NCBI GenBank assembly: GCA_051418075.1
Contig: JBPRGG010000025.1
Span: forward strand, 1-64,000
Length of the DNA stretch: 64,000 nucleotides
Source: JBPRGG01 sp051418075
GTDB lineage: Bacteria; Bacteroidota; Bacteroidia; Cytophagales; Cyclobacteriaceae
Reading direction: 5' to 3'
In this document: positions 26,949-35,290 of the stretch, piece after piece
How positions within the stretch are numbered: position 1 is the first letter of the stretch
Layout of the letters: each line of letters opens with the position of its first letter
Notes under the pieces: generated by a model
Database searches by the model: none
What the model was told of the DNA's origin: nothing
What the model saw: the letters and a program-made list of their open reading frames with translations, nothing else
Translations under genes and position numbers: made by a program

Positions 26949-27968
26949 ATGAAAAAAACACAATTTGCCGCTTTTGGTGCCGGATTTTGGGCCAATTACC
27001 AGATTCCGGGCTGGCAGGAACTTGATAATGTTGAATGTGTAGCTATTTACAATCGTACCAGGGAAAAGGCAGAGCAAGTGGCTCGAAAGTTTGGTATTCC
27101 ACGGGTATATGATGATCCGGAGGAGTTGTTGGCTCAGGAAAAGGACCTGGATTTCATTGATGTACTGACTGATGTGGATACCCATCTAAAATTTACCCGA
27201 ATGGGGGCAGAAAAGGGTTTGCATGTAGTCTGTCAAAAACCTATGGCTCCCAGTTTTGAAGATGCCAGGCAACTGGTAAAAGTTTGCCAGGAACATCAGG
27301 TGAATCTCTTTATCAATGAAAACTTTCGTTGGCAACTTCCGCTCAGAAGATGCAAAGAAGTGCTGGATTCAGGCCAAATTGGAAAATCCTTCAAACTTAG
27401 TGTGTCTTTTTGTTCGGCTTTCCCGGTTTTCGAGAATCAGCCATTTTTAGCCGAATTGGATCAATTTATACTGACGGATGTGGGTTCTCATATTCTGGAT
27501 GTTTGCCGTTTTTTAGGGGGAGAAGCCAGGAATCTGCATTGTAAAATACAGCGGGTAAACCCCGGGATCAATGGGGAAGACGTAGCCAATGTATTTATGG
27601 AAATGCAAAACGGAGTGCATTGCTATGCCGAAATGTCCTATGCTTCCATCCTAGAAAAGGAATTTTTTCCCCAAACCCTGGTATTGATTGAGGGGGAAAA
27701 AGGCTCTATTAAACTGGAAGGTGATTTTGTTTTGAAAGTTACTACCAGGGAAGGCACAAAAACGGAGAAAATTTCTCCTCAGATGTATCCCTGGATAGAT
27801 CCCGATTACGCTGTGGTCCATTCCAGCATTGTAGATGCTCAAAGAAACATTTTGTCTGGCATTCGGGGAGGTCAGGCCGAAACTACCGGAGAAGATAATT
27901 TTAAAACGGTTCAGCTGGTTTACGACTCCTATAAATCTGCCGCAAGCGGTGAAATCATCCGTTATTAA
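26949..27968 (+). CDS. apsD: Gfo/Idh/MocA oxidoreductase, probable D-apiose dehydrogenase
   Basis: The protein is cytosolic, 339 residues, with the Rossmann motif FAAFGAGFWANYQIPGW at the N-terminus and the catalytic QKPMAPS (Lys near residue 97). The features INENFRWQLPLRR, FPVFENQPFLAELDQFILTD and GSHILDVCRFL match what I recall of the D-apiose dehydrogenase subgroup (ApsD), which oxidises D-apiose to D-apiono-1,4-lactone with NAD. The rest of the pathway (lactonase, oxidoisomerase, kinase, RuBisCO-like protein) is encoded at 39972-47971 in this window, which strengthens the call. It follows the permease by 82 bp. A different aldose dehydrogenase activity is the main alternative. A terminator hairpin closes the unit. 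Confidence 0.65.
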   Translation: MKKTQFAAFGAGFWANYQIPGWQELDNVECVAIYNRTREKAEQVARKFGIPRVYDDPEELLAQEKDLDFIDVLTDVDTHLKFTRMGAEKGLHVVCQKPMAPSFEDARQLVKVCQEHQVNLFINENFRWQLPLRRCKEVLDSGQIGKSFKLSVSFCSAFPVFENQPFLAELDQFILTDVGSHILDVCRFLGGEARNLHCKIQRVNPGINGEDVANVFMEMQNGVHCYAEMSYASILEKEFFPQTLVLIEGEKGSIKLEGDFVLKVTTREGTKTEKISPQMYPWIDPDYAVVHSSIVDAQRNILSGIRGGQAETTGEDNFKTVQLVYDSYKSAASGEIIRY

Positions 27969-27982
27969 TGTTAGTAAAAAGT

Positions 27983-28025
27983 AAAAGCCGAAAACAGCTT
28001 TTTAAAAAGGATTTTTTCGGCTTTT
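27983..28025. terminator. Bidirectional terminator between apsD-like and peroxiredoxin genes
   Basis: AAAAGCCGAAAA at 27983-27994 pairs with the T-rich arm ending CGGCTTTT at 28025. The hairpin has an A-run before and T-run after on both strands, suiting two convergent genes. Confidence 0.8.
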
Positions 28026-28048
28026 GACAGTATAAATGTGTGGGTTTT

Positions 28049-28621
28049 TCAGCTTTTAGCTTCTTTAATGGCAGCCATTACCTGCTGGCTGTCCTGTTCC
28101 GGATTTACATCATTATTTTTGTAAATGATTTTTCCGTTTTTATCAATTACGAAGGTCCAGCGGGAAGTGGTAATCCCTCGGTTCAAAACTATATCCTTGC
28201 CTCCTATGGTGCGGGTGATCTCTCCTCCATCTCTGACCGGCACACCATATTTTTGCGCAATCTTACCTTCAGGATCAGATAATAAGGTGAAATTCAGATC
28301 ATGAGCCTGTTTAAAGTAATCCAGGTTTTTGACTTCATCACCACTGATCCCTATCACGGTAGCATCCAGTTGTTCAAGGTCTTCCTTTTGATCGCGATAA
28401 CTACAGGCTTGTTTGGTACAACCACCAGTCATTGCAGCAGGATAGAAGTACATTACAATAAATTTTTTTCCAATATGATCTTCAAGTTCCCACTGATTAC
28501 CCTGGTCATCCAGAGCTGAAAATCCGGGAGCGTTATCACCTGGTTCTACAGGCGCATTGGTAAATGACATTAAATGCAAAGCAGCGAAAAATAGACTGAA
28601 AATTATCAATTTGCTGTTCAT
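28049..28621 (-). CDS. Exported peroxiredoxin, Bcp/PrxQ type
   Basis: The enzyme reduces hydroperoxides through a reactive Cys. The preferred start is ATG at 28621, giving a 190-residue protein with a signal peptide (MNSKLIIFSLFFAALHLM..); the frame extends upstream by 42 codons to 28747, but that stretch has no peroxiredoxin similarity. The peroxidatic Cys68 and a second Cys73 occur in GGCTKQACSYRDQ, five residues apart as in PrxQ. The C-terminal ..WTFVIDKNGKIIYKNN completes the thioredoxin fold. Export implies action in the periplasm. It is the last gene of a possible unit with the PKD lipoprotein. Confidence 0.9.
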   Translation of the reverse strand: MNSKLIIFSLFFAALHLMSFTNAPVEPGDNAPGFSALDDQGNQWELEDHIGKKFIVMYFYPAAMTGGCTKQACSYRDQKEDLEQLDATVIGISGDEVKNLDYFKQAHDLNFTLLSDPEGKIAQKYGVPVRDGGEITRTIGGKDIVLNRGITTSRWTFVIDKNGKIIYKNNDVNPEQDSQQVMAAIKEAKS

Positions 28622-28763
28622 GGTTGTTTTTTGTTTTTGGATAAGATAATCGAAATTAAAACATGTGATTGAATTCTGGTAAACGTATTTTGCCGAAAAT
28701 GGTTGTTTTAATGGCTTATTCAAAGGATAAACAGGCAAACCAGACAAAAATTTAATTATTCAG

Positions 28764-29366
28764 TTATAGCAGTACCAGGTTTATTTTGCGGGTTACAGAA
28801 GGTTGGTGGTCCGCTTCAATGGTACATGACACTTCTGCAATTCCCTGATCGCAAAATTTACGACTGAAAAGAATTTGCTCCCCACTTCCGGTAATACTCC
28901 CTTTGTTGGTTTTCCAATGGAAAGCAATTGCTTTTGCTCCTCGATATTGAGTCTTGATCCAGATTTGATCTGCTGGTCCCAGGCTGTCCTTTTCTGCTAA
29001 CAGACTGGAAAAGATTAAAGTGCCTTTATGGGGTCTGACCGTAATATAATCTTCAACCTGGTGCCGATAAGTCTTCTGCTGACTGATGATTTGTACGGTC
29101 ACCGGGAAACGACCTGTAATAGGATAACTGATGTTAGTTGGGTTTTGAAGGTTTGAGGTGGCTGGATTGCCCCCGGGAAACTCCCAGAGCCATTGATCGG
29201 CTGTAAGATGAGTTGAAGCGAAAAAATTTACACCTTCACCTGCTTGGATCACTGTTTTGTCTGCATGAAAGCTCAGGGCTTCCTGAGGAGAAAGTTGATC
29301 ATCAGGCTCCTGGCATCCCGCAGCTAATAGCAGAAAAATATAGAACAATAATCCAGTTTTATACAT
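28764..29366 (-). CDS. PKD-domain lipoprotein
   Basis: A signal peptide ends in the lipobox LAAGC (Cys18). Residues 28-110 form a PKD domain, with FHADKTVIQAGEGVNFFAS and WLWEFPGGNPATS as diagnostic strands and VTVQIISQ near its end. A second beta-rich region of about 85 residues follows, with KTQYRGAKAIAFHWK and VSCTIEADHQ suggesting another immunoglobulin-like fold. There are no catalytic residues recognisable; a surface-binding role is likely. It lies between the Fur-type gene and the peroxiredoxin, all minus strand. Confidence 0.8.
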   Translation of the reverse strand: MYKTGLLFYIFLLLAAGCQEPDDQLSPQEALSFHADKTVIQAGEGVNFFASTHLTADQWLWEFPGGNPATSNLQNPTNISYPITGRFPVTVQIISQQKTYRHQVEDYITVRPHKGTLIFSSLLAEKDSLGPADQIWIKTQYRGAKAIAFHWKTNKGSITGSGEQILFSRKFCDQGIAEVSCTIEADHQPSVTRKINLVLL

Positions 29367-29485
29367 TTATTTAAAAATGAATTTATCAGTTAAAAATCCA
29401 AATTACATAATTTAAAGCCCAAAATTTAAATTTTAACACAAAAAAACTTAGGTATGGAATGGTTTTTTTGAACTTGATTGGAGTA

Positions 29486-29905
29486 TTAATTGGCTTCGGG
29501 GGAACAATTATTGCATATGCCTTTGAGATCAATGGAGAATTCCTGCAATTTGAACCCTTTGGGTAAATGAAAGCTGGTTACTGTGGGATCATCCAGGCAA
29601 AATATTTTACCACATTGTTGACAATGAAAGTGAATATGCTGGTCGTTGTGTCCTTCTTCGCCGCAGTCATGGCATAGAGCAAACCGGGAAACACCATTTT
29701 CATCATTGATCTTGTGTAAAATGCCCACATCTTCAAATTTATGTAAAGTGCGGTAAACAGTTACCCTATCGTAATCATCTCCCAGCAAAATCATAATATC
29801 ATGATGAGACAAGGCATAATCTTTTTCAAAAAAGATCGTGAGAATGTCCTTCCTGATAGCTGTGGCAGATAATTTATGTGCCTTAATAAATTTTTCGGGC
29901 TGCAT
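29486..29905 (-). CDS. Fur-family metal-responsive repressor, probably Zur type
   Basis: At 139 residues this is a typical Fur-superfamily regulator. The winged helix occupies residues 10-85 (ATAIRKDILTIFF, SHHDIMILL, DRVTVYRTLHKFEDVGILHK). The metal-binding core contains HNDQHIHFHCQQCGKIFCL with the HxHFHC pattern and first CxxC, and GICNNC with the second CxxC, which build the structural zinc site. The divergent promoter carries a perfect TTGCAAC-type palindrome overlapping its own promoter, predicting autoregulation. Its neighbour is a His-rich DUF4625 lipoprotein, which favours zinc over iron or peroxide sensing. That is inference. Confidence 0.9.
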   Translation of the reverse strand: MQPEKFIKAHKLSATAIRKDILTIFFEKDYALSHHDIMILLGDDYDRVTVYRTLHKFEDVGILHKINDENGVSRFALCHDCGEEGHNDQHIHFHCQQCGKIFCLDDPTVTSFHLPKGFKLQEFSIDLKGICNNCSPEAN

Positions 29906-29925
29906 ACATTTTATTCATTAAAATT

Positions 29926-29948
29926 TAATTGCAACATAGTTGCAATTA
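29926..29948. promoter_or_regulatory. Perfect palindromic operator between fur/zur-like gene and DUF4625 lipoprotein
   Basis: Arms TAATTGCAAC (29926-29935) and GTTGCAATTA (29939-29948) flank ATA, giving a perfect 23-bp dyad. It is central in the 112-bp divergent gap and overlaps the -33 region of the rightward promoter and a TATAATTG-like -7 element of the leftward one. The size and symmetry are those expected of a Fur-family dimer site. A further TTGCAAC half-site occurs at 29970-29976. Confidence 0.8.
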
Positions 29949-29964
29949 TAAATTATTTTTTGTG

Positions 29965-29972
29965 TATTTTTG
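29965..29972 (+). promoter_or_regulatory. Probable -7 promoter element of DUF4625 gene
   Basis: TATTTTTG matches the Bacteroidota consensus TAnnTTTG exactly and lies 45 bp before the start codon. TTG at 29940-29942, within the palindrome, is a candidate -33 element, spaced 22 bp away. Confidence 0.5.
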
Positions 29973-30017
29973 CAACTGAAATGCAAACTCTTAGTTCAAA
30001 AGTAATTATTTAAAGCT

Positions 30018-30821
30018 ATGAAATCAATCAACCTTCTTAAAAAGCTTTTTTTATTTGTTTTATCTGTCAGTGCTATGCTATTCCTGACCAATTGTGATGA
30101 GGATGACGACCCCATCGATTTAACGGCACCTACTATTCAGAATGTAACTCTGAATGAGCAAACAGAAAATATTCAGGTCAATCCTGGTGATGATATTCAC
30201 TTTGATGCAGAATTGGCCGATGATCAGCTGCTGGGGCAACTTAAAATTGATATTCATGATAATTTTGATGGGCACCAGCATGGAAGAGTAGCCGCTACAC
30301 CTTTTAGTTTGGAACGTATTATTGATCTGATTGGCCGTACCCAGACAATTCATGAAGACGTAGAGGTGCCGGCCGACGCTGCCACCGGTCCCTATCATTT
30401 TAATATCCAATTCTTTGATGCGGCAGGTAATGAAGGGGAGTTGATGACGATCGAATTTGAGATTGTGGACGAAGCTGAACAGCCCACTATAACCATTACG
30501 ACGCCTGATCCTGACACTGAGACTGAAGTTGCCCCAGGTGGAAGTTTTGCCATTACCGGTGCTGTTTCCGACCCTGATGGCCTGGAAGAATTACATATGA
30601 TGTTAATGCATGAAGAAGAGGATGACCATTCCCATGGCAGGATCAGTGAAGAGGTATTATGGGAGAAAGAATGGTTGTTGGAAGGTGCTTTGGAAGCATC
30701 ATTTGATGAACAGGTGACAATCCCGGCCAATGCAGAAACAGGACACTATATACTCAGGATCAAGGCAGAAGATGTTGCAGGTAATGTCAAGATCCTGAAA
30801 GCTGAAGTGCATATAGAATAA
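30018..30821 (+). CDS. DUF4625-type lipoprotein with His/acidic clusters (candidate zinc-binding protein)
   Basis: A signal peptide with lipobox FLTNC (Cys26) is followed by the acidic run DEDDD. Two related immunoglobulin-like domains follow, about residues 38-150 and 155-267. Each carries a His-rich strand-loop with very similar wording: HDNFDGHQHGR near residue 90 and EEEDDHSHGR near residue 200. This two-domain form with H-x-H clusters matches DUF4625. The gene shares its promoter operator with the Fur/Zur-type repressor, so it should be expressed under metal limitation. A surface zinc-capture role is inferred; no TonB receptor or ABC transporter gene is adjacent. A strong terminator closes the gene. 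Confidence 0.75.
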   Translation: MKSINLLKKLFLFVLSVSAMLFLTNCDEDDDPIDLTAPTIQNVTLNEQTENIQVNPGDDIHFDAELADDQLLGQLKIDIHDNFDGHQHGRVAATPFSLERIIDLIGRTQTIHEDVEVPADAATGPYHFNIQFFDAAGNEGELMTIEFEIVDEAEQPTITITTPDPDTETEVAPGGSFAITGAVSDPDGLEELHMMLMHEEEDDHSHGRISEEVLWEKEWLLEGALEASFDEQVTIPANAETGHYILRIKAEDVAGNVKILKAEVHIE

Positions 30822-30864
30822 TAATAATCTTTTTTACCTAAGTACTATGTTTTTTTTAATTAGA

Positions 30865-30890
30865 AGCAGCTTCTTTTAAAGCTGCTTTTT
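30865..30890 (+). terminator. Intrinsic terminator of the DUF4625 gene
   Basis: AGCAGCTT and AAGCTGCT form an 8-bp stem with a 6-base loop, followed by TTTT. It lies 44 bp behind the stop codon. Confidence 0.85.
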
Positions 30891-30979
30891 GTTATACTGT
30901 TGCATTTATATTAAACTAAAAATGCTCCCGGCTTTGATTATTTTTAGTAAATTTAACCGGTTATCAAAACCCCGTAATT

Positions 30980-32026
30980 ATGTATGCAGCAGTAACAACA
31001 GAATATAACAAAATTAAATGGCAGCAGGTCAAAACACCTGTAATTTCAGACAATGAAGTATTGGTTAAGGTAGGAGCTGCCAGTATTTGTGGCAGTGACG
31101 AACATATATTTAAAGGAGATTTTCATCCCCGTACCTCTGTTCCCCTGGTTCAGGGGCATGAATTTATGGGAGTCATTGCTGAAAAAGGTAAGCAAGTATC
31201 CGGTTTGACTATAGGTGACCGTGTAGTGGTGGATCCAATTATCTGGTGTGGTCGTTGTCCGGCTTGTAAAATAGGACATTATCCTGCCTGTACCTCCCTT
31301 AAACTGGTTGGAGTGGATCGGGACGGAGGCTTTGGTCAGTATGTGAATGTAGCTGCACACATGGTATTTAAGTTACCGGATGATGTGTCCGATCATCATG
31401 CCGCCCTGGTCGAGCTTTATGGGGTTGCTTTCCATTCCTGTCAACGGTCAGGGTTGAAAAAAGGCGATAGTGCATTGATATACGGGACTGGTAAAGTGGG
31501 TCATTGTGTTTACCAGGCCGCCCGCACCATTACTGATAATACCATTTTTTTGGTAGATATTTCAGAAGAAAGATTACAGGTGGCTCAACAAAACTATCAC
31601 AATATTGTGACCATTAATGCCCGCCAGGATGATCCGGTGCAGGTGATTAAACAACACACTGACGGAGCCGGAGTTGATGTGGCTTTTGAAGTGGTAGGTC
31701 ATGCTCATCCCGTACCTGATAGGGTTCATCCGGTAAGGGCTTGTATCCAAAGCATTCGTGGAGCTGGGGTTGTTTGTGTATTGGGATTGGCTGATGATCC
31801 TGCCCCCCTGAATATGAAAGAGCTGATCTGGAAGGAAGCCAGGATCATTGCTTCCCGGGTTAGCCATGGAGAAATGAAGCAGGCCATTGAACATCTTAGC
31901 CAGGGTACACTCAAGCCGGAAGCAGTGATCTCTCAGGTAATGCCGGCCAGTGAGGCCAGTCTGGCTTTTGAGCAATTAAATCAATATCCTGATAATCATT
32001 TAAAGATTATTCTAAATTTTGACTGA
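30980..32026 (+). CDS. Zinc-dependent alcohol/polyol dehydrogenase (MDR superfamily)
   Basis: This 348-residue enzyme oxidises or reduces an alcohol/ketone with NAD(P). Catalytic zinc ligands are Cys37 (ASICGSDEH), His60 and Glu61 (QGHEF). The structural zinc site is complete: Cys90, Cys93, Cys96 and Cys104. The cofactor-binding stretch IYGTGKVGHCVYQAA has GTGKVG in the place of the usual GxGxxG. The layout is that of sorbitol/threonine dehydrogenase-like proteins. The next gene, an aldo/keto reductase, starts 3 bp later, so they share an operon with a ChbG-type deacetylase. The polyol substrate is not determined. Confidence 0.88.
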   Translation: MYAAVTTEYNKIKWQQVKTPVISDNEVLVKVGAASICGSDEHIFKGDFHPRTSVPLVQGHEFMGVIAEKGKQVSGLTIGDRVVVDPIIWCGRCPACKIGHYPACTSLKLVGVDRDGGFGQYVNVAAHMVFKLPDDVSDHHAALVELYGVAFHSCQRSGLKKGDSALIYGTGKVGHCVYQAARTITDNTIFLVDISEERLQVAQQNYHNIVTINARQDDPVQVIKQHTDGAGVDVAFEVVGHAHPVPDRVHPVRACIQSIRGAGVVCVLGLADDPAPLNMKELIWKEARIIASRVSHGEMKQAIEHLSQGTLKPEAVISQVMPASEASLAFEQLNQYPDNHLKIILNFD

Positions 32027-32029
32027 TCA

Positions 32030-33031
32030 TTGATTCCTTTAAAAAAGATCATTTTTGGTACCAGTTGCCTGGGTAACCTTTATCAGAGCCTGGACTATTC
32101 CACTAAAAAAGCCCTGGTTCAAGCCTGGTTTGAACAAGTTGAACCGCCTGTTATAATTGATACTGCCGGTAAATATGGCGCCGGAATGGCCCTGCAGATA
32201 GTTGGAAAAATCCTGAGAGAACTAAAAATTGACCCTTCTGATATCATTATCAGTAATAAATTAGGCTGGATCAGGAAACCATTATCAGGATCTGAGCCTA
32301 CCTTTGAGCCAGGTGTATGGAAGGATCTGGATCATGATGCGGTACAAAAAATTGATGGCCCTGGTATCCTGGATTGCTATCAGCAGGGATTGAAATTACT
32401 AAATGGCTATCAGACTCAGCTGGTTTCCGTACATGACCCGGATGAGTACCTGGCCGGGGCCAAATCTGAGGATGACCGTCTTGATAGGCTGGAAGATATA
32501 GTGCAGGCTTATCAGGTATTGCTGCAGCTTAAAAAAGAGGGTAAAGTGAAAGCGGTAGGAATTGGGGCAAAGGACTGGAAGGTGATTCGTGAACTGGATC
32601 AGTTGGTAGATTTTGATTGGGTAATGCTGGCTACCAGCTTTACTATTTTACATCATCCCACCGATCTTTTAACATTTTTAAAGCATCTGCACCATAAAAA
32701 GGTTACTGTCATTAATTCTGCAGTATTTCATTCAGGCTTTTTGACTGGTGGCGATTTCTTTGACTACCAGATCATTGATCCCGGTCGGGCTGACCACCAG
32801 GAGCTGATCAACTGGCGCCAGTCTTTTTACAGGATATGTCATAAATTCGGGATTACTCCGGCTGAGGCTTGTGTACAATATGCCTTAGCCCCACCGGGAA
32901 TAAGCAGCATTGCCCTTAATACCAGTAAGCCAGAAAGGATCAAACAAAATGTAGCCATGGCAGAAGTCCGGATTCCATCAGGTTTCTGGATGGAGATGAA
33001 GCAGGAAAGACTGATTTCATTAATATTTTAA
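32030..33031 (+). CDS. Aldo/keto reductase, L-fucose dehydrogenase-like
   Basis: The 333-residue TIM-barrel protein matches the aldo/keto reductase branch of D-threo-aldose/L-fucose dehydrogenases: IIFGTSCLGNLY at the start, IIDTAGKYG with the catalytic Asp/Tyr, ISNKLGW, and a VHDPDEYL segment in place of the more common LHDPD. GKVKAVGIGAKDW follows. The start is TTG at 32030, three bases after the preceding stop; no ATG fits the family N-terminus. It is translationally close to the alcohol dehydrogenase, suggesting sequential oxidations of the same sugar or polyol. Confidence 0.85.
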   Translation: MIPLKKIIFGTSCLGNLYQSLDYSTKKALVQAWFEQVEPPVIIDTAGKYGAGMALQIVGKILRELKIDPSDIIISNKLGWIRKPLSGSEPTFEPGVWKDLDHDAVQKIDGPGILDCYQQGLKLLNGYQTQLVSVHDPDEYLAGAKSEDDRLDRLEDIVQAYQVLLQLKKEGKVKAVGIGAKDWKVIRELDQLVDFDWVMLATSFTILHHPTDLLTFLKHLHHKKVTVINSAVFHSGFLTGGDFFDYQIIDPGRADHQELINWRQSFYRICHKFGITPAEACVQYALAPPGISSIALNTSKPERIKQNVAMAEVRIPSGFWMEMKQERLISLIF

Positions 33032-33054
33032 ACTTTTTTCATGAGGAGGAAAAA

Positions 33055-33933
33055 ATGGATTTTATGAAAGTAATTAATTACATGGGAAGCTTGAAATGGA
33101 TCTTATTATTTTTATTTTACTCTGGTTGGTTATTGGCCCAACCCGAGAAAGATATCCGTCTGATCGTACGGGGAGATGATATAGGTTGCAGCCATACCGT
33201 GAATATGGCATGTATCAATTCCTACCAGAATGGCATTATGAAATCAGTAGAAGTGATGGTTCCCACCCCCTGGTTTGAACATGCAGTTGATCTGTTGAAT
33301 CAGCATCCGGGGCTGGATGTTGGGGTGCATTTAACCCTGACCAGTGAATGGGAAAACCTCAAATGGAGACCCTTGACCTGGGCTCCCAGCCTGACTGATC
33401 AGGATGGTTACTTTTTCCCAATGATCTGGCCCAATGATAGTTATGGGCCAGAACAGGCTTTGAAAGAACAAAACTGGCAAATCGATCAGATTGAGCAGGA
33501 ACTCAGAACTCAACTGGATTTAGCCCGAAAAAAAATCCCTCAAATCAGCCACATTTCCTGTCATATGGGCTGCAACAACCTGTCACCGGAAGTAGATGCT
33601 TTGGTGAAAAAGTTGGCCCGGGAATACCAGTTAGAAATCGATCTGGAAAAGCATCAGGTGCAAAAAGTAACTTATCAGGGCCCCAGGAATACTCCGGAAC
33701 AGAAGATTCAAAGCTTCATCAATATGTTAAATGAGCTGAAACCAGGAACTTATCTTTTTGTAGATCATCCCGGTTATTACCGGGAGGAAATGAAGGCCAT
33801 GCATCATGTGGGATATACCCAGGTGGCCCTGGATCGGGAAGGTGTAACCCAAACATTTACCAGTCCGGCAGTAAAGGCGGTAATTGAAGAAAGGGGAATC
33901 CAATTAATCAGTTATCAGGATTTGAACAATTAA
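33055..33933 (+). CDS. Exported ChbG/HpnK-family carbohydrate deacetylase
   Basis: The enzyme is expected to remove acetyl groups from a sugar. A signal peptide (residues 1-28, ending WLLAQ) precedes the catalytic domain. Metal-ligand motifs are VRGDDIGCSHTVN with the Asp pair, and GVHLTLTSEW with its His; ISCHMGC supplies a further His and DHPGYY is near the C-terminus. The start at 33055 is supported by a perfect AGGAGG at 33044-33049, five bases before the ATG, a rare strong Shine-Dalgarno for this phylum. It is the third gene of the unit starting at 30980 (23-bp gap). Confidence 0.88.
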   Translation: MDFMKVINYMGSLKWILLFLFYSGWLLAQPEKDIRLIVRGDDIGCSHTVNMACINSYQNGIMKSVEVMVPTPWFEHAVDLLNQHPGLDVGVHLTLTSEWENLKWRPLTWAPSLTDQDGYFFPMIWPNDSYGPEQALKEQNWQIDQIEQELRTQLDLARKKIPQISHISCHMGCNNLSPEVDALVKKLAREYQLEIDLEKHQVQKVTYQGPRNTPEQKIQSFINMLNELKPGTYLFVDHPGYYREEMKAMHHVGYTQVALDREGVTQTFTSPAVKAVIEERGIQLISYQDLNN

Positions 33934-34408
33934 CTTACTGGCTCAGGATCTGTAATCTGAACCCTAGTGTGGTAATTATTAAATTGGCTTACTAAATTTT
34001 TGCTCATATTTTTTCTTTAGACAAGGAAAAATTTGAGAGCATAGCCAAAGCTACGGTCGAAAATTTTAACATAGTATAAAGTAAAAAGAGGGGTGAAAAG
34101 AGTGAGTGAATTTAGTAATTAACACATTAGACGCAGCCCCAGTTCCGGAACCATAGGTGTTGAATGGGAACATTTAATGGATAAACCAGATATGATTCAT
34201 AAAAATATGCTGAGTCTGAACCGGGATACGTCAAGGTGCTATGTAGCTTTTGCCTTCTCAGTTTTTAAGTGGGCCAATTTGTAAATGCTCATCAAAATAT
34301 TGACAGATCGAATAAAAATTCCGGTTAAATGGACTGATTCACAATAACCCAAAAAATGCATCCGTTAAAAGAAAAGATTATTGCTGAACCATTCGAAATC
34401 GGAAAAAG
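33934..34408. other. 475-bp gene-free region containing an inverted-repeat element
   Basis: Besides the 130-bp element listed separately, I see no coding potential. The rest, 34119-34408, is AT-rich and presumably contains the promoter of the lipoprotein gene at 34409. Confidence 0.5.
33989..34118. repeat. 130-bp imperfect inverted-repeat element (MITE/REP-like)
   Basis: The ends are inverted copies: TTACTAAATT at 33989-33998 and AATTTAGTAA at 34109-34118. Inside, imperfect complementarity continues for some 30 bp on each side (T-rich left arm, A-rich right arm), and the centre carries GCATAGCCAAAGCTACGG. There is no coding capacity. Elements with these ends and a central GCATAGCC..AGCTA.GG core are, to my memory, common between genes in Cytophagales; this would need a genome search. 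Confidence 0.6.
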
Positions 34409-35122
34409 ATGTATTGGAATAAACTAAAATTCGGTATTTTGATTTTTTCAATTTCTTTACTTACTGCCTGTAATGATGAGGAGATGTCCCCGGCGGAAGA
34501 ACTAGAGCCGGAAAAAGAAAAGATCATTGCATATTTTCAGGAGATCGCCCTGGGTTTTGAAATAGGTGATGCCTCAAGAATCACCCGAAAATGGCAGCAG
34601 GAAATGAGAATATTGGTGTATGGGGAAAAAGATCCGGATTTAATGTCCGAATTGGATCTGATCATATCAGAAATTAATCAATTGGCCACAGATGGGTTTA
34701 AGATAAGCCTGGCCACTGACAGTACTGATTTTAACTATTTTTTATTTTTAGGACCTGCCCCTGAGTTTCAGCAGTATGTTCCGGTGGTAGCCAGTAGCCT
34801 GGAACATAACTGGGGTTTGTTTTATATTTATTGGGATGCTAGTCAGCAAATCAACCGGGGTTCTATGTACATAGACCTGGAACGGGCCACTGATCCTGAC
34901 ATCAGAAAACATCTTCTGAGGGAAGAATTGACACAATCATTAGGCTTAGGCAATGACTCCCCCCGTTATTCTGACAGTATATTTCAGGAAAACTGGACCC
35001 GCACTACCAGTTACACAGATCTTGACCAGCAAGTAATTAAATTATTATACCATCCTGACATGACTACAGGTTTAAATGCTTTTCAGGTGGAAAAGGTGTT
35101 AAGAGAAATATTATATCAATAA
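34409..35122 (+). CDS. DUF2927-like lipoprotein
   Basis: The signal peptide ends in LLTAC (Cys21). The 237-residue protein shows LLREELTQSLGLGNDSPRY around residue 170-190 and LDQQVIKLLYHPDM further on, which match DUF2927, a family distantly like metalloproteases. The region normally holding an HExxH-like helix reads REELTQSLGL, so the first metal His is missing and activity through a classical zinc site is unlikely. Function is unknown. It stands alone, preceded by a 290-bp AT-rich stretch. Confidence 0.7.
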   Translation: MYWNKLKFGILIFSISLLTACNDEEMSPAEELEPEKEKIIAYFQEIALGFEIGDASRITRKWQQEMRILVYGEKDPDLMSELDLIISEINQLATDGFKISLATDSTDFNYFLFLGPAPEFQQYVPVVASSLEHNWGLFYIYWDASQQINRGSMYIDLERATDPDIRKHLLREELTQSLGLGNDSPRYSDSIFQENWTRTTSYTDLDQQVIKLLYHPDMTTGLNAFQVEKVLREILYQ

Positions 35123-35290
35123 TAATTATCAGTTACGGAGGAAACAAAAGGGAATACCCGGCACCTTACCACTGAAATATGGAATTAAACCGGCTTACCA
35201 GAGGCCAAATTTTAAAAACTAATATGAACAGGAGATGCTGTATTTCCGGGTCATTTTCTTATTTTTACTTAGAATTTCCTATAACATTTT

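Noticed and set aside
28622..28747. N-terminal extension of the peroxiredoxin
   Set aside because: The 42 added residues have no family similarity, and the internal ATG at 28621 yields a normal signal peptide.
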